Position numbers and translations under genes: made by a program. Below are positions 36,737 through 47,810 of a DNA stretch of 64,000 bases, one piece after another (positions within the stretch are counted from its first letter, which is position 1; every line of letters begins with the position of its first letter). This DNA is from Aspidapion aeneum (taxonomy: Eukaryota; Arthropoda; Insecta; Coleoptera; Brentidae): positions 112,397,314-112,461,313 of the forward strand of contig OY755042.1 of NCBI GenBank assembly GCA_963576565.1, read 5' to 3'. The notes below the pieces were generated by a model, which was not told the origin of the DNA, searched no databases, and saw only the letters and a list, made by a program, of their open reading frames with translations.

Positions 36737-37552
36737 CAGAAAAATAAGATAAAAAAACTTACCGAAACAATTTTATTTTAGTATTTTCACTATTTTCCAC
36801 ACATGCAGCTACTTGGTGTAGTTTTTAGTTTATTTGTTTATAGATAAAGTCCATTTGTCTTTATTTTTTATTGCCCCGTGTAGGTGCGTGAGGTTGCTCA
36901 AAAATCCCACAGAATTTTAAACAGTCTATTAACCTACTAAGTATATGTGTAATTTTTGTCACATTTTTATTATGTTCGGTAATGTTTTGCCCATAGGCAC
37001 TATTCAATTGGCACATAATATCAGTCTTGCCTAGCATAGAAAATTCTATGTGGTTATTTAAATGAATACCGCTTACTTTGTGTCTGTTTAACTTTTCAAT
37101 AAAGTGCTTGATCTCACACATTCCCTTTGCACGCAGGATCACTTCGTGGATTGTTCATAATAAGACAAATAAAGCAAAAAAAAGCATTTCTTTTTTCACA
37201 ACCGCACAACCAGTTTTCAGCATTGTATAATTTTTTATAAAATTTTCTATTATAAGTTTTTATGGAACATCCCTCGGCATTACTTACACTAAAATTTTGG
37301 TTAATTTTTATAGACAATAGACAATTAATTTTAACCTTGCCCCGCGCGGCGCTGCCGGTTTGTAATTATTTACGCTAAAAAAGTTCACCCAATTAATCGC
37401 TTGTTGTTAACTACAGATAATAAAAAGAACTAGACAATCATGCCGTAAGGAAAGATTTAAATTGTTTTAAATAAATTAAAAAAAAAATACTGGTTGTTGT
37501 CTAGTTTTGGGAGGGCACGGCCCCGTTGCCCTCCCTGTAGCAGCCGCTACTG
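36737..37552 (-). mobile_element. hAT-A copy 4
   Basis: The right end is CAGCCGCTACTG. The first ~60 bases of the left end are missing. It contains the best zinc-finger coding remnant of the family but has lost the start-codon region (about 37,320-37,345 joins directly to the CTTGCCCCGCG block). Similar ~35-base sequences with ATGTTCCATCGA flank it (36,691 and 37,556). Confidence 0.8.
36861..37317 (-). pseudogene. hAT transposase TTF zinc-finger N-terminus
   Basis: Reads INQNFSVSNAEGCSIKTYNR, FYKKLYNAENWLCGCEKRNA, FFCFICLIMNNPRSDP. After a shift it reads KGMCEIKHFIEKLNRHKVSG, IHLNNHIEF and HILSRLIDCLKFCGIFE. The C-x-C ... FFCFIC cysteines and the HKxSxxH pair are the pattern of the TTF-type zinc finger at the start of ZMYM1/THAP0-like hAT transposases. 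A 5-base deletion near 37,128, seen against copies 1 and 2, causes the frameshift. The DDE region is absent in every copy here. Confidence 0.8.
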
Positions 37553-37974
37553 GTCATAATCATATGTTCCATCGAGTGTTAGCATCGATGGCAAAAATCA
37601 GATGGATTTTTCTGTTTTATTTTATTCACTTTTTTTAAATCTGTCTACCTACAGTATAATAAAATGCAATAGTTTTAATCGAAAACACTGATAAACATGT
37701 TGGCGTTTTATTAATGGTCAGTTAGTTGGTAATTGTAGAAAGGCAGGCCTACTGGATTTCCTGTGCAAATAGATCGTTCTAATGGTCAGTATAATTTCTC
37801 TTGTTTCACGAGCTTTTGTCTTTATCTGTCTTCTATATCTCTCCATTGTTATTTATATGAATGTATATAAGAATACAAAGATATTATATGTTTTTACCAC
37901 TTTAAAAAATCGAGAAAAGTCAGGGACAGATAGAAGTTTCAAACTTCACATTGCTTACGTGCTTTTTCTTAGCC
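37553..37974. other. Unassigned
   Basis: No recognised feature beyond the 35-base flank repeat. Confidence 0.4.
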
Positions 37975-38222
37975 CCCAAAATTATAATTTAGTCCCATAC
38001 CCTATACATGTAAAGCTATGTAAACGTAACATTGCCCAGTTCCAGAAATGCTAGAGAGCTGAGCGTTGGTAAACTAATACAAACTATGATAAAATTATAG
38101 AAAAAAATTTAAAAACCCCAACATTTTAAATTACTTCCCTCCACTATAAATGTAGAGTTATGTAAAAATAACATTGCCCATTTCCAGAAACGCTGAGCTT
38201 GAAAAGGCTGATAGGAACTAAG
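37975..38222 (-). repeat. Family G, two tandem units
   Basis: Reverse-orientation units with GCTAGAGAGCTGAG and AACATTGCCCA blocks. Confidence 0.7.
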
Positions 38223-38836
38223 GGCCTACCCAGTTTTTTAATTTTGATTTTAACTTCCAAAGAAAGACTGGAAAAATTAAGAATATTACTGATGCAGTTC
38301 ATTATCAAAAACGATAATATAAATTCGCGGTAAATTATAACACTAAAAAAGCAAAACAATATGAATAAGGTACAAAACTGCCGTGTTATCATGGTATATT
38401 AATTAGACTGGCCTATAACATATTGACAAGCGGACCGAACCGCGACATTTTATGGAGTGACCGCAAAATAATTGCGCCTTTCTTTGCATTAAAACAACGG
38501 TATGACCCCTTCCGCTTCCACCCCGTTTCCATCCAACGATGACACACTAGACAGGATTGCTGAGTTGCCGAATCTGTCTGCAATCGATGTTTAAGGTCAA
38601 ACTCGCTGTTACGTCACCACTTGTGCTGGGCAGAAAGCGCGCCCATCGTTATATTGGATTTTATGTGCTTTTAGAGCTATTTTCTTTATGCAAATTAAAT
38701 TTTATGCAAAATTGAGGCATTGTACATTTAAAAATATTGTCTTTACAGGGACGATAAATGATTTTATTTGAAATATCTGTTAAATAAATTAAATTTAAAT
38801 ACTTAAAGTGAAAAAAAAAGCTACACATAGTACCTA
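38223..38836. other. Unassigned
   Basis: No recognised gene. Slightly GC-richer at 38,480-38,660. Confidence 0.4.
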
Positions 38837-39575
38837 TACAGGGTGTCCCATAACTTAGGGGCCATAGGCCAACAGGTGATAGAGGAGGTCATGTCTGATA
38901 AAAAAAGTTCCTATAATGCATGGGTCAAAACTCTTTCTTTTGTAGAGATACAGAGCATCAAAGTTAGCAATTTTTTAACTTTTTTGATGATCTTTTTCAA
39001 AAAACGCAGTAAAACATGAAATTGGGTAAAGTCGTGTATCAGAACAAGAGTAATAAATTGAAATGAAACTTATTTTGAAGAAAATTAGTCGGTCAATTTT
39101 TTTTAGAAAAAACTATTTTTTTTGGTATAAACTTTTATAAATGCCATATTAAACGCAATGTTATTTTTTATATTTTTTGTTAATACAAACAAGCCTTTAG
39201 CGACACATAATAATAAATAAAATATTATTGATATATTTTAAAAGAATAAGTAAGCAAAAATTAATTTTTAAAAAAATTATTATTATACATTTTTGGAGGC
39301 AATTTTGACAGCCTGTATCTTCTTAACTTGTAACTTTATTAAAAAAAGGAGTATAACATTTTTGAATCACAATTAGCTGAGTATTCAGCTGTCTGTGATA
39401 GATTTTCTTTTTTTTGCAAAACCCTTTTTCACCCACTCCTCGAACATTAAAAATCCTATATCTTAAAAACAGATATGTGTTGACCCCATGTTATATAAAC
39501 TTTTTTTTCGGAAATAATCTCTCTCACCTCTATCACCTGCTGCACTATGGCCCCCAAATTATGGGACACCCTGTA
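38837..39575. mobile_element. TACAGGGTG element, 739 bp
   Basis: The ends TACAGGGTGTCCCATAA and TTATGGGACACCCTGTA are perfect 17-bp inverted repeats with TA on both sides. Inverted similarity continues inward (GGGGCCATAG, ACAGGTGATAGAGG). No coding region. Confidence 0.85.
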
Positions 39576-40318
39576 TAATTTCTCCAATTGTTTTAAAAGT
39601 ATGTAAAGAAATTATTTTGCGATAATAATTAAAACCAGAAATATAGGTAGACGAAAAATTTATTGATTTATTTAAAAAAGGAAAAGCACAAATATTGTTC
39701 TTAACAAATAGACAAAAACAAAGAGAAAAAAAATGCACATAATGTATAGTTTAATTATTACAACCGCTTTTTAAAGCATGTTAATAGATTATTAATTAGA
39801 TAATTAAAAAACGGGAATATAGAACATAAAAAAGTATTTATTATTACATTTTTACAAAAAAAACAGAAAACTACAGATACATACAATAAATTAAAAATAT
39901 TAATATAAATAATAATATTTAATTTAAAAAAATATTCCTTTACAATTCACAATCTTTTGTAATTTTTTCTTGATAGATATTATTAAACAAGAAGCCCATT
40001 TGCTGAGAAAATCGTGGCCATTTTTTTTACCCTGTAAACAAACGTTCTTGTCTGTTCTGAATCGAATTTTTACACACTGTTAACAAACAAACGTGAAAAT
40101 GTTTATTTATATGTCTTTTCTTAGTAGCACTGCACTGAAACAATCCAAAAAACACAAACTATTCAGTGAAATATCAACAAAACTCTCTTGAAAATACGAA
40201 TAACATCATATACAACGAACGCAAATAAAGGATTTAGCACCAGTGGTGACGTCACGCCGCTCTCCTCACCACGCACAATTTGTTAACACCTGTTAAATGG
40301 AACTAAGCAGTCCTTTAT
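39576..40318. other. Unassigned
   Basis: AT-rich, with a more mixed stretch at 40,200-40,310. No gene recognised. Confidence 0.4.
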
Positions 40319-40999
40319 ACAAGACGCTAGCCCTACCAAGTCCACTTTCAATCCTTGACTTCGCATGCGCATATCTACCAATATTATTTACCTCATGTAT
40401 TAGAATAGATGAATACAGGGTGATTTTCACTTGAATGATTCTAACCACATGAAAATAGAAAGTTTCAAAACCTAACCTTACGAAACCTATTCAAATCTAA
40501 CCGAACCGAACCAAAGGAAACTGAACCAATAATTTTTTTCAAAAAAAACCTTCCTGACTTCCTACCCGGGATCCTAGAGGATGTGAATCCGAACCGAACC
40601 AAACCGAACCGAACCGAACCTAACTAAACCGAACCAAACCCAACCTAACCAAACACAACAACACTGGTTATAAGTTTAGTTGGGTATGGTTAGGTTTGGA
40701 TAGGTTCGGTTTGGTACGGTCCGGTTCGGATTCACATCCTCTAGGATCCCGGGTAGAAAGTCAGAAAAGTTTTTTTTTGAAAAAAATTATTGGTTTAGTT
40801 TGCTTTGGTTCGGTTCGGTTAGATTTAATTAGGTTTCGTTAGGTTAGGTTTTTGAAACTTTCTATTTTCATGTGGTTAGATTCATTCAAGTGAAAATCAC
40901 CCTGTTCATCTCTTCTAATACATGAGGTAAATAATATTGGTAGATCTGCGCATACGAAGTCAAGGATTGAAAGTGAACTTGGTAGGGCTAGCGTCTTGT
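40319..40999. repeat. Long palindrome with GGTTC/GAACC core
   Basis: Two arms of ~330 bases are near-complete reverse complements, from ACAAGACGCTAGCCCTACC (left) to GGTAGGGCTAGCGTCTTGT (right). Nested inside is an inverted pair beginning TACAGGGTGATTTTCACTTG (40,426) and ending CAAGTGAAAATCACCCTGTT (40,905). The innermost part is GAACC/GGTTC pentamers. A GGATCCTAGAGGATG-like block also pairs across the arms. If transcribed it would form a very long hairpin RNA. Confidence 0.9.
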
Positions 41000-41106
41000 G
41001 TCCTTTATGTCTATAGTCCTTGGTTTCCATCGTGACGCGGGCCGCGAAATGGCTTGCGGCCCGAGGAAGCCGAGCGGCTACCGATTCATCGATTCGTACT
41101 TAATCG

Positions 41107-41795
41107 ACGAGCGGCTAGTTCACAACTTGCATTCCATTTGCTATTGGTTGACATAGTCAGGCGGGATTTTTAAAATTAAAACTCTCCTGTCCTCGTTTTG
41201 GGAGGTGTTATAACCAAACTGAAATAAAACCTAACCGTGGTCAATTGATGGGAAACGTATCCTAACCGGGGCGTGTCTGGACAGGTTAGGATACGTTGCC
41301 GAATAATTTATCAGGGTTAGGTTAACAACGATTTCGACAGGAAAACAGGATAGGGAATTTAATTTAAACTATATATCATAATTTTTGAGATAACTTTTTG
41401 ACAGTTATCAGTTGTTTACCATAACAAAAAGCATAGGCAAACAAAAAAAAATTGTAAAAAGTTGTCCCAAAAATAATGACATGAACTGTAAAAGAATATA
41501 ATATGTTTTTAAAAAACAATTTAAAAAAAAGTCATCGGCATATGCATAGATTTAGTTAAATTCAATAGGTATGTATTGCACAAACCACTACACTTTTTTA
41601 ATCACTTACAACTAGTATATATTCGTATTTTACGCCGAAAGCTGTTAACATAATGTTTGTTAAATGCTTGACTGGTGGCACCATCTCTTAATATAATATA
41701 ATAATAATCTTAAACGGCAACGTTCAACATCAAAAAGTCAGCTGACTATTTCGACCAATAGCAAACGGAATGCAAGTTGTGAACTAGCCGCTCAT
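41107..41795. mobile_element. Non-autonomous element with perfect 8-bp TSD
   Basis: Direct repeats CTTAATCG flank the element exactly (41,099-41,106 and 41,796-41,803). Terminal inverted repeats extend ~55 bases (GAGCGGCTAGTTCACAACTT, then GCATTCC and TTGCTATTGG). The TIR sequence does not resemble the CAGTGG elements elsewhere in the window. The 8-bp duplication fits hAT or P elements. No coding capacity. Confidence 0.85.
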
Positions 41796-42539
41796 CTTAA
41801 TCGTGTCGGCAGGCGGTCAGAGCCAGTGTCGGAGCAGAACTTTAGTCAAGGTATGGGCCAAGGCGAAAAGGATAATTATGCCTTATTATTTATTAAAGAT
41901 TTATTTTTTTTGTATTTTTGAGGATGTTGCGCAGCCACGGAACCTTAAAAAGCAGCCGCCCCTCGTTTGAAATGTGTTCCAAAAATTCTAAAAATAGCGG
42001 TCCGTGGTAGTGGTAGTGTTTGTTAACCAGAAGAAAAGATCAAAAACGTTGTACTAAACACTTAGAAACAAATGAAAATCTATTCTATTATTTAAATCTC
42101 AAATCAAACAGAGACAGACGAAGATAAAACAGAAAATAATATTCATTTTCCAAGCAATAGTAGATACATAATATACATATACCTAATATGAAGGGGAGAA
42201 AATGAGGGACTAAAAGGGGTTTGACTGTGTGTAGGTGATGTGGTTAGATCGGAAAAAGGGTGGTTTGGGGAAGAATGCGATAAGCTGGGGGCAAATTTTC
42301 ACAGCTATATTATTTATTATCAGTGGTTGCTCATTAATTGGGAGGGAATTCCTTTTTTGTTGCAAAAGTTTAAACAGCAGAAAACACGACTTAAAAATTG
42401 TCATACACAAAAAACTTCTTTTTATCGCTACATAGCAAATTTAAGAGCAGATATCTCAAAAACGAAGTGCTCGACAATTAAGAGACTTTTTAAAGAAGGT
42501 GTCACTCGACTTTCTTTCTTTAAATATAGAGGTAAAGTA
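41796..42539. other. Unassigned; one 101-codon frame
   Basis: The plus-strand frame 42,240-42,545 has Trp/Lys-rich, plausible protein-like composition (KGWFGEECDKLGANFHSYII) and ends at the left terminus of the next element. I do not recognise it. It may be chance or an exon remnant. Confidence 0.3.
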
Positions 42540-45298
42540 CCGTAGTCGACCCGAATTCAGTCACCTTAAGCCCCTTATTATTCATGGACTGACTTTTGAG
42601 ATAAGTTGTGTGATATGTGTTGATATATTGAATTATTTATACTTGTGCTGATACTTTGAACATTTGATTAAACATTGTATTCTATTTTGAGAATTTAAGT
42701 CTAACTATATATTTTAAGTATATAAAAAAAATTACAGATCCGAAATTTCTAATTCCGTCATAGTGCTTACCTGAACTCCGACATAGTTTTGACCTGAATT
42801 CCGTCATATGATAAATTGGATGCTAAAACAATCTATAACAAACACAACTAACTTTTATTGTACTAATTAACTTTACATAAATTCATCAAATATTTTTAGG
42901 AGGACCTCAGTACGCACACGAAAAAATGTAGAATTTTCAGTTGTTCATACCATTAGACGTGATTCGGTTCGTAAATAAAATATTTTTATTACCACTTTAA
43001 ATGACCTAATTACCAAATTTTGTGGTATATATGTCTGTGTGTCAGTATAACTGTTCTAGGATTATCTGTCTTTCTATCTGTCTGACTGTTACATAACTAA
43101 AAATTCGCTAAACCTATAGTTGTGTTATTTGAAATGATAATTAATAGCTTTTAATGGGGTGCAGCCTTGTAAGCTATTTATTTCTTACAGTAAACAGAAT
43201 ATTTGGAGCAAAAATTCTGGATAGGTAGGTATTTTTCATAAGATATGAAAAAGGGACAGCCTCCTTCATAATCCAGCAAACGTGAAAAATCACAACCTAA
43301 AAGCTGTCATTGTCGTAACCTGAATTCCGACTATAAATATAGAGTATAAAAACATATGGATGGTTGTTGATATTGAAAAAACTGAACTTTAAAAAAATTG
43401 TTGCCCACCAGAACTCCGTCACCCTTATTTTTTACAAAAATACAATAATCGGAAAGCCACAGTTTGGGTTCCGACACCTTGAATTCAAAACACATTTTCA
43501 GTGAAAATAGCTCAAAAAGCCTGTGACGGAATTTGGGATTTAGAAAACATGATCAAATGTAATTCTGATTTTGATGTATTTTTCAATTTTTGATAAATGT
43601 AGGTATGAATAAAACTAATTTGAATAGACATTGTTTTTGTTGGGAAATCCGTCACTTCTGTCGGATTTCCGGCTTAATGCTTTTTTGTAACCCAAACCCC
43701 GCTACCCCCTTTTTATTGAAAATAATCGAAAAAAGGAAGTAGATTTTGGTTAAAAACTTATCTATGGACCTTCATTTAGTAAAAAATGCAAATATACAGG
43801 GTGTCCCAGAACTGATGGTACGTAGTTAAACTGATTTTAATTATTAAGTAATTTTACAAACAGTTCTGTAGTTTTAAGAAAGTTTGACAGAATAGACGCA
43901 ACTTTATTGGATTTTATTGTTTTTTATTTTCAAAGCCTACTATAATAAACAATTTTAAGTTTGATTTACTATTTGTCAATTTTAAAATTTTAACTTTGTT
44001 GCTGTTTTATATTTTTTAAAATAAATAATAAAATATCAATTTTATTAATAATTATAATTTTCTTTCAAAACAATAAAAAAATAGTTGCATTAATAAAGTA
44101 TACGTACTTACCATTCTGTATATTTTTTAACTTAATATTTCCTAAGAAAACATCCAATCTTAAAATGTTATAAAAAATTATTGATTATAGCCAATATGTA
44201 TGTATGTATGTAAGAATTTAATTAAAAATCTTTTACGCATACAATAAAAATTTATAATTTAAATATCTTAAAAACCGTTGCTCTAAGCGACATCTAAACA
44301 CCATAACTTTTTCACTTAAAAAAAAATAAAAAATAAATGTTTTTTATAGAATCTTGTATACAACGAGGAACAAAAAAGTTTGACCTATTTTAATGTAACG
44401 GTACCGAACCAGAGAACACCCTGTATAATATTTTAATTTTTTTAACCAAAATTAAATTGTCCATGCCCAAAAATCACCAAACCCAATTTTTGTGCAAAAT
44501 TATTAATTAGTAGAAAGAATTGAAGAAAGTATCGTACATAAATTAGGCAGATCACTCACATGCTATAAAAAATTTTTATGCAAAAACTCAAAAACCGTTG
44601 CTCTGAGCGACTTTAAAACAGTATAACTTTTTTACATAAAAAGGATGGGAAAACCATTATTTTACATAAAAACTGGTATACACTGAGGCACAAAAAAATA
44701 TACTGATTTTTATGCAATGGTAGTGGTCCAAGGAACACCCTGTACACTGTGCATCAAATTTTTCAACGGAATCGTCTTGCCAATTTTAAAAAAATTTACT
44801 CGCTGGTTAGTTTTTTCAAAAATATTAATTAGTAAAAAAGTTATTAAAGAAAATCGAATTAAAAAAATAAAGTTTAACACCCTGTATCTCGGTTAATTTG
44901 AACTTTTGGACTAAGGTAAGTATGGCTAAATCGTATTATTTTGACCCAAGGAATCTACAGTTTAACCATGTACCATTAGTTCTGGGACACCCTATATATG
45001 GTAATAATATAATAAAGTACCTAAAATCTTAGATTAAATGAGCACGTGCAAGTGGCTTACCTTATTATAAAATGCGACGTTCCGCTTCGACACTTGACGT
45101 ACGACTAAAAGAATTTTTCGCGCACAGCTTCCTTTTAAACAATACAGCTGAAGTTTGCGCACAGTGTTGCCAGATATATAGGTAAACTGATAAAAGTATT
45201 TTGTTGGGATTCCATTGTAGGATTAGCTTAATAATTCAAAACATTTCTAAAAAGTGACGGAATTCAGGTGGGTGAAGGAATTCGAGTTGAGTACAGTA
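42540..45298. mobile_element. 2.8-kb element with GAATTCCGTCA motifs
   Basis: The left end CCGTAGTCGACCCGAATTC and the reverse of the right end (ACTGTACTCAACTCGAATTC) are imperfect inverted repeats, with TA outside each. The interior repeats a CCTGAATTCCGTCAT-like phrase in both orientations (42,751; 42,772; 42,793; 43,319; 43,408; 43,523 reverse; 43,645-43,670; 45,253 reverse). No transposase seen. A TACAGGGTG element is nested within it. Confidence 0.55.
43795..44996. mobile_element. TACAGGGTG element nested in the above
   Basis: TA flanks on both sides. The right arm matches the 8.27-kb arm of the large copy closely. The left arm is shortened after GTTAAACTG. Internal modules (ACACCCTGTA at 44,418 and 44,727) repeat the boundaries seen in the 6.2-kb copy. 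Confidence 0.8.
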
Positions 45299-45790
45299 TA
45301 CCCTTCGAAGAAGGAGCGTGCTTAAAAATTTCAAGATAGCCAAAAAGTGTCCCTCTCGCAAAAAAATCGAAGTGTTTTAATAAGCTTCTTCATAAACATA
45401 TGACAAATTCCCAAAAAAACTTCTTTAACCTTTGAAAAAACACCCTGTATAGTCTCCGGTCTTCGTGACATAAGCCTACGCTTTAGTCTTAAAAAGTATC
45501 ACATTTTTTTAGCCAAAATAAAAATATAAAATTAAATATTTTGTTAAGGCTTTGAGTACAGGTGCATCCACCCTAATATTAAGGGGGATGCTGCACTCCA
45601 AGGGGACCGCGAGTTTAGCAGGGTTGGGAAAAGAGGTACATGATGCCATGGAAACAGCCTCGAATGACGTATCGATCCTTAGCTCTGTATGCTTTCGTCT
45701 TGAAACACAGTATTTGACATTTTTTAAACTTTATAGTTACACAGAAAAAAAGGATATTGGATTAACCGGTTATATAGGGGAAAAGGGGGC
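45299..45790. other. Unassigned
   Basis: No recognised gene. A 107-codon frame at 45,552 lacks family features. Confidence 0.4.
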
Positions 45791-46264
45791 AAAATGGGAT
45801 ACGTTGGGTTGGGTAATAAATTTGGACTCAAGGCTAATCATTCTCGAGGTCAAAAATATCACTCGCACAATTTGACTAACCACACAAAAGAAGTTCGCAA
45901 CTATGCAATATCATACCAAGGTCAAAAAACCACTCAGACTATTGGTATCTACATACAAAATAACGACCTTGACAACTTTTCAAGGTCAAAAAGACTATAG
46001 ACCAATTCGCCTCTGCACACAAAAACTTCACACCTTCACAAGGTCAAAGTATCACTCAGATTATTGGCCTTTACATACAAAATAATTACAATATTTTATT
46101 ATATCAAAATCAAAAACACCACTCAGACTATTGGCCTCTACATTTAAAACAACGACCTTGACAACTTTTCAAGGTCAAAAAGACTATAGACCAATTCGGC
46201 TCTGAACACAAAAATTTTACATTCAAAAATTTCAGATCTTGTCAACTTCAAGGTTAAAAAAACC

Positions 46265-47313
46265 TACTACTACTACTACTACTACTATGTCGGTTTAGAA
46301 CATTTTTCTACGTTGTCCGACCCCTATTCTCCACCTCCTTCGATCCTGACAATCATCTTCTATCAGATTCTTTTGACTCATTGATCTTTGGATTGACTGT
46401 TGCCATTCTAGTTTAGGACGTCCTCTTTTTCTGCGGCCTACTGGTTGCCACTCTAGGACCTGTTTTGGTAATCTTTCGTCGTTCATCCGTTGTACATGGC
46501 CGTACCATATCAATTGCCTTTTAGTGATGTCATCCGTTATGCTTCCCTCGATTCCCATTTCTTTTATGATCTCATTTCTAATGTGATCTACTCTAGATAT
46601 TCTCATTGATCTTCTTATTGCATCCATTTCGACACTTTCCATTTTTGTTTTGTATTTTTCTGTTACGCGACAAGTCTTTATTCCATACAACAGCGTGCTT
46701 TTTACCATTGTTTCATATATGTTAACTTTTACATTCTTTCTTATCTCTCTGCTCCATAAAATACTGTTAAGACATCCAATAACCTATTTTGCTTTTACTA
46801 TTCTTTTTTCCAATTCTTTACAGTCTGTTCCTGTCTTTTCAAATGTGACACCCAAGTATACATACTCATTGCATGGAGATATTGTTTGTCCATTGTCTAG
46901 TTCTAACTCACTGGATTCGTTTCCAATTCATAAGTACTGTGTCTTGTCCACGTTCACTGTTAGTCCCCACTTTTGGTATTCTTCCGTTAACTTTCTCATC
47001 ATATACTCCATGTCTTCTTTATCATTAGCTACAATTACTTGGTCGTCAGCAAACTGTAGTGTGTATATAGTAAATCGGTCGTTAAGTTGTATTCCCATGC
47101 CGTGCACTTTACGTTTCCAGTTTTTTAGAGCCACTGCGATATATATTTTAAAAAGAGTTGGAGAGATACAACATACCTGTCTTAAGCCTTTTGTTACCAG
47201 GAATTCTTTTGAAAGTCGATTTCCAATTTTAATTTTAGATTTTGACCCTTTGTATAGTTCTTTTATCGCTTTTATGTATGTATGATTGATATTAGTTTGT
47301 TCCAACACCGTCC
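46265..47313 (-). mobile_element. RTE-like LINE with TSD and TAC-repeat tail
   Basis: The 9-bp duplication AAAAAAACC (46,256-46,264 and 47,314-47,322) delimits the insertion. The tail is seven or eight TAC/TAG units. It carries the reverse transcriptase from before motif B to the C-terminus. Confidence 0.9.
46295..47313 (-). pseudogene. LINE reverse transcriptase C-terminal half
   Basis: Same family as the 31-kb LINE. It has KGLRQVCCISPTLFKIYI (motif B, normal G changed to V), LQFADDQVIVANDKEDMEYM (motif C), MESVEMDAIRRSMRISRVDH and HVQRMNDERLPKQVLEW, and reaches the natural end RRRWRIGVGQRRKMF. Stops at about 46,930 and 46,785 break it. It holds the 63 bases missing from the 31-kb copy. Confidence 0.85.
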
Positions 47314-47390
47314 AAAAAAACCACCAGACCAATTAGCCTCTGCACACAAAATTTGAAATTAAAAAATTTCACAGTTATGTGTGCACGTGC

Positions 47391-47810
47391 ACACCTGGTG
47401 TTTCTTTACCCTTCGCACACTATTGGCCTATGCTGAAAAATTACCACCCACACTATTCGCCTATCATGATGATGTCATTGGCCTGGAAGGAACATATATT
47501 TACTATTAACCAATTCAATTATGTCTTACTTTTTCTTATTTTTTTGTCACACTAATCAAGTCTTTTGCATGTACGGTGTTTTCGGATATCGATCCTTAGC
47601 TCTATCCCGTCTCGCTCTTACGCGGCGAATGATGCTCTTGCACCTTGCGATTACTTTGCCAGCGAGTTTAATTTCTTGCTGGAAAACAAAAGCCTACTGA
47701 AAATGCAATTTTATATTCTTCTTTTAGCGGAGATTGAAAATAATAATAATCATGGCGGTTTGAATCTTGTTTTTCTTCTTCTTCTAAAAAAGTCAGAATA
47801 GTTTTTTACT
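47391..47810. other. Unassigned
   Basis: No recognised gene. Confidence 0.4.

Larger units (their letters stand above)
45791..47390. repeat. ~188-bp tandem repeat split by a LINE
   Basis: Units contain CACTCAGACTATTGG, then ACGACCTTGACAACTTTTCA and AGACTATAGACCAATTCG. Two well-matched copies start near 45,930 and 46,118. The pattern resumes after the LINE at 47,323 (AGACCAATTAGCCTCTGCAC). Confidence 0.7.

Noticed and set aside
40500..40850. Telomere-like repeat
   Set aside because: The pentamer is GGTTC/GAACC with many variants, not the insect TTAGG or beetle TCAGG repeat, and it sits inside a palindrome.
42240..42545. A conserved host exon
   Set aside because: No family resemblance, no clear splice sites, and it ends at a transposon terminus. 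Noted only as a possible remnant.
46650..47285. A 211-codon plus-strand frame
   Set aside because: Antisense of the RTE-like reverse transcriptase. The catalytic motifs read on the minus strand.
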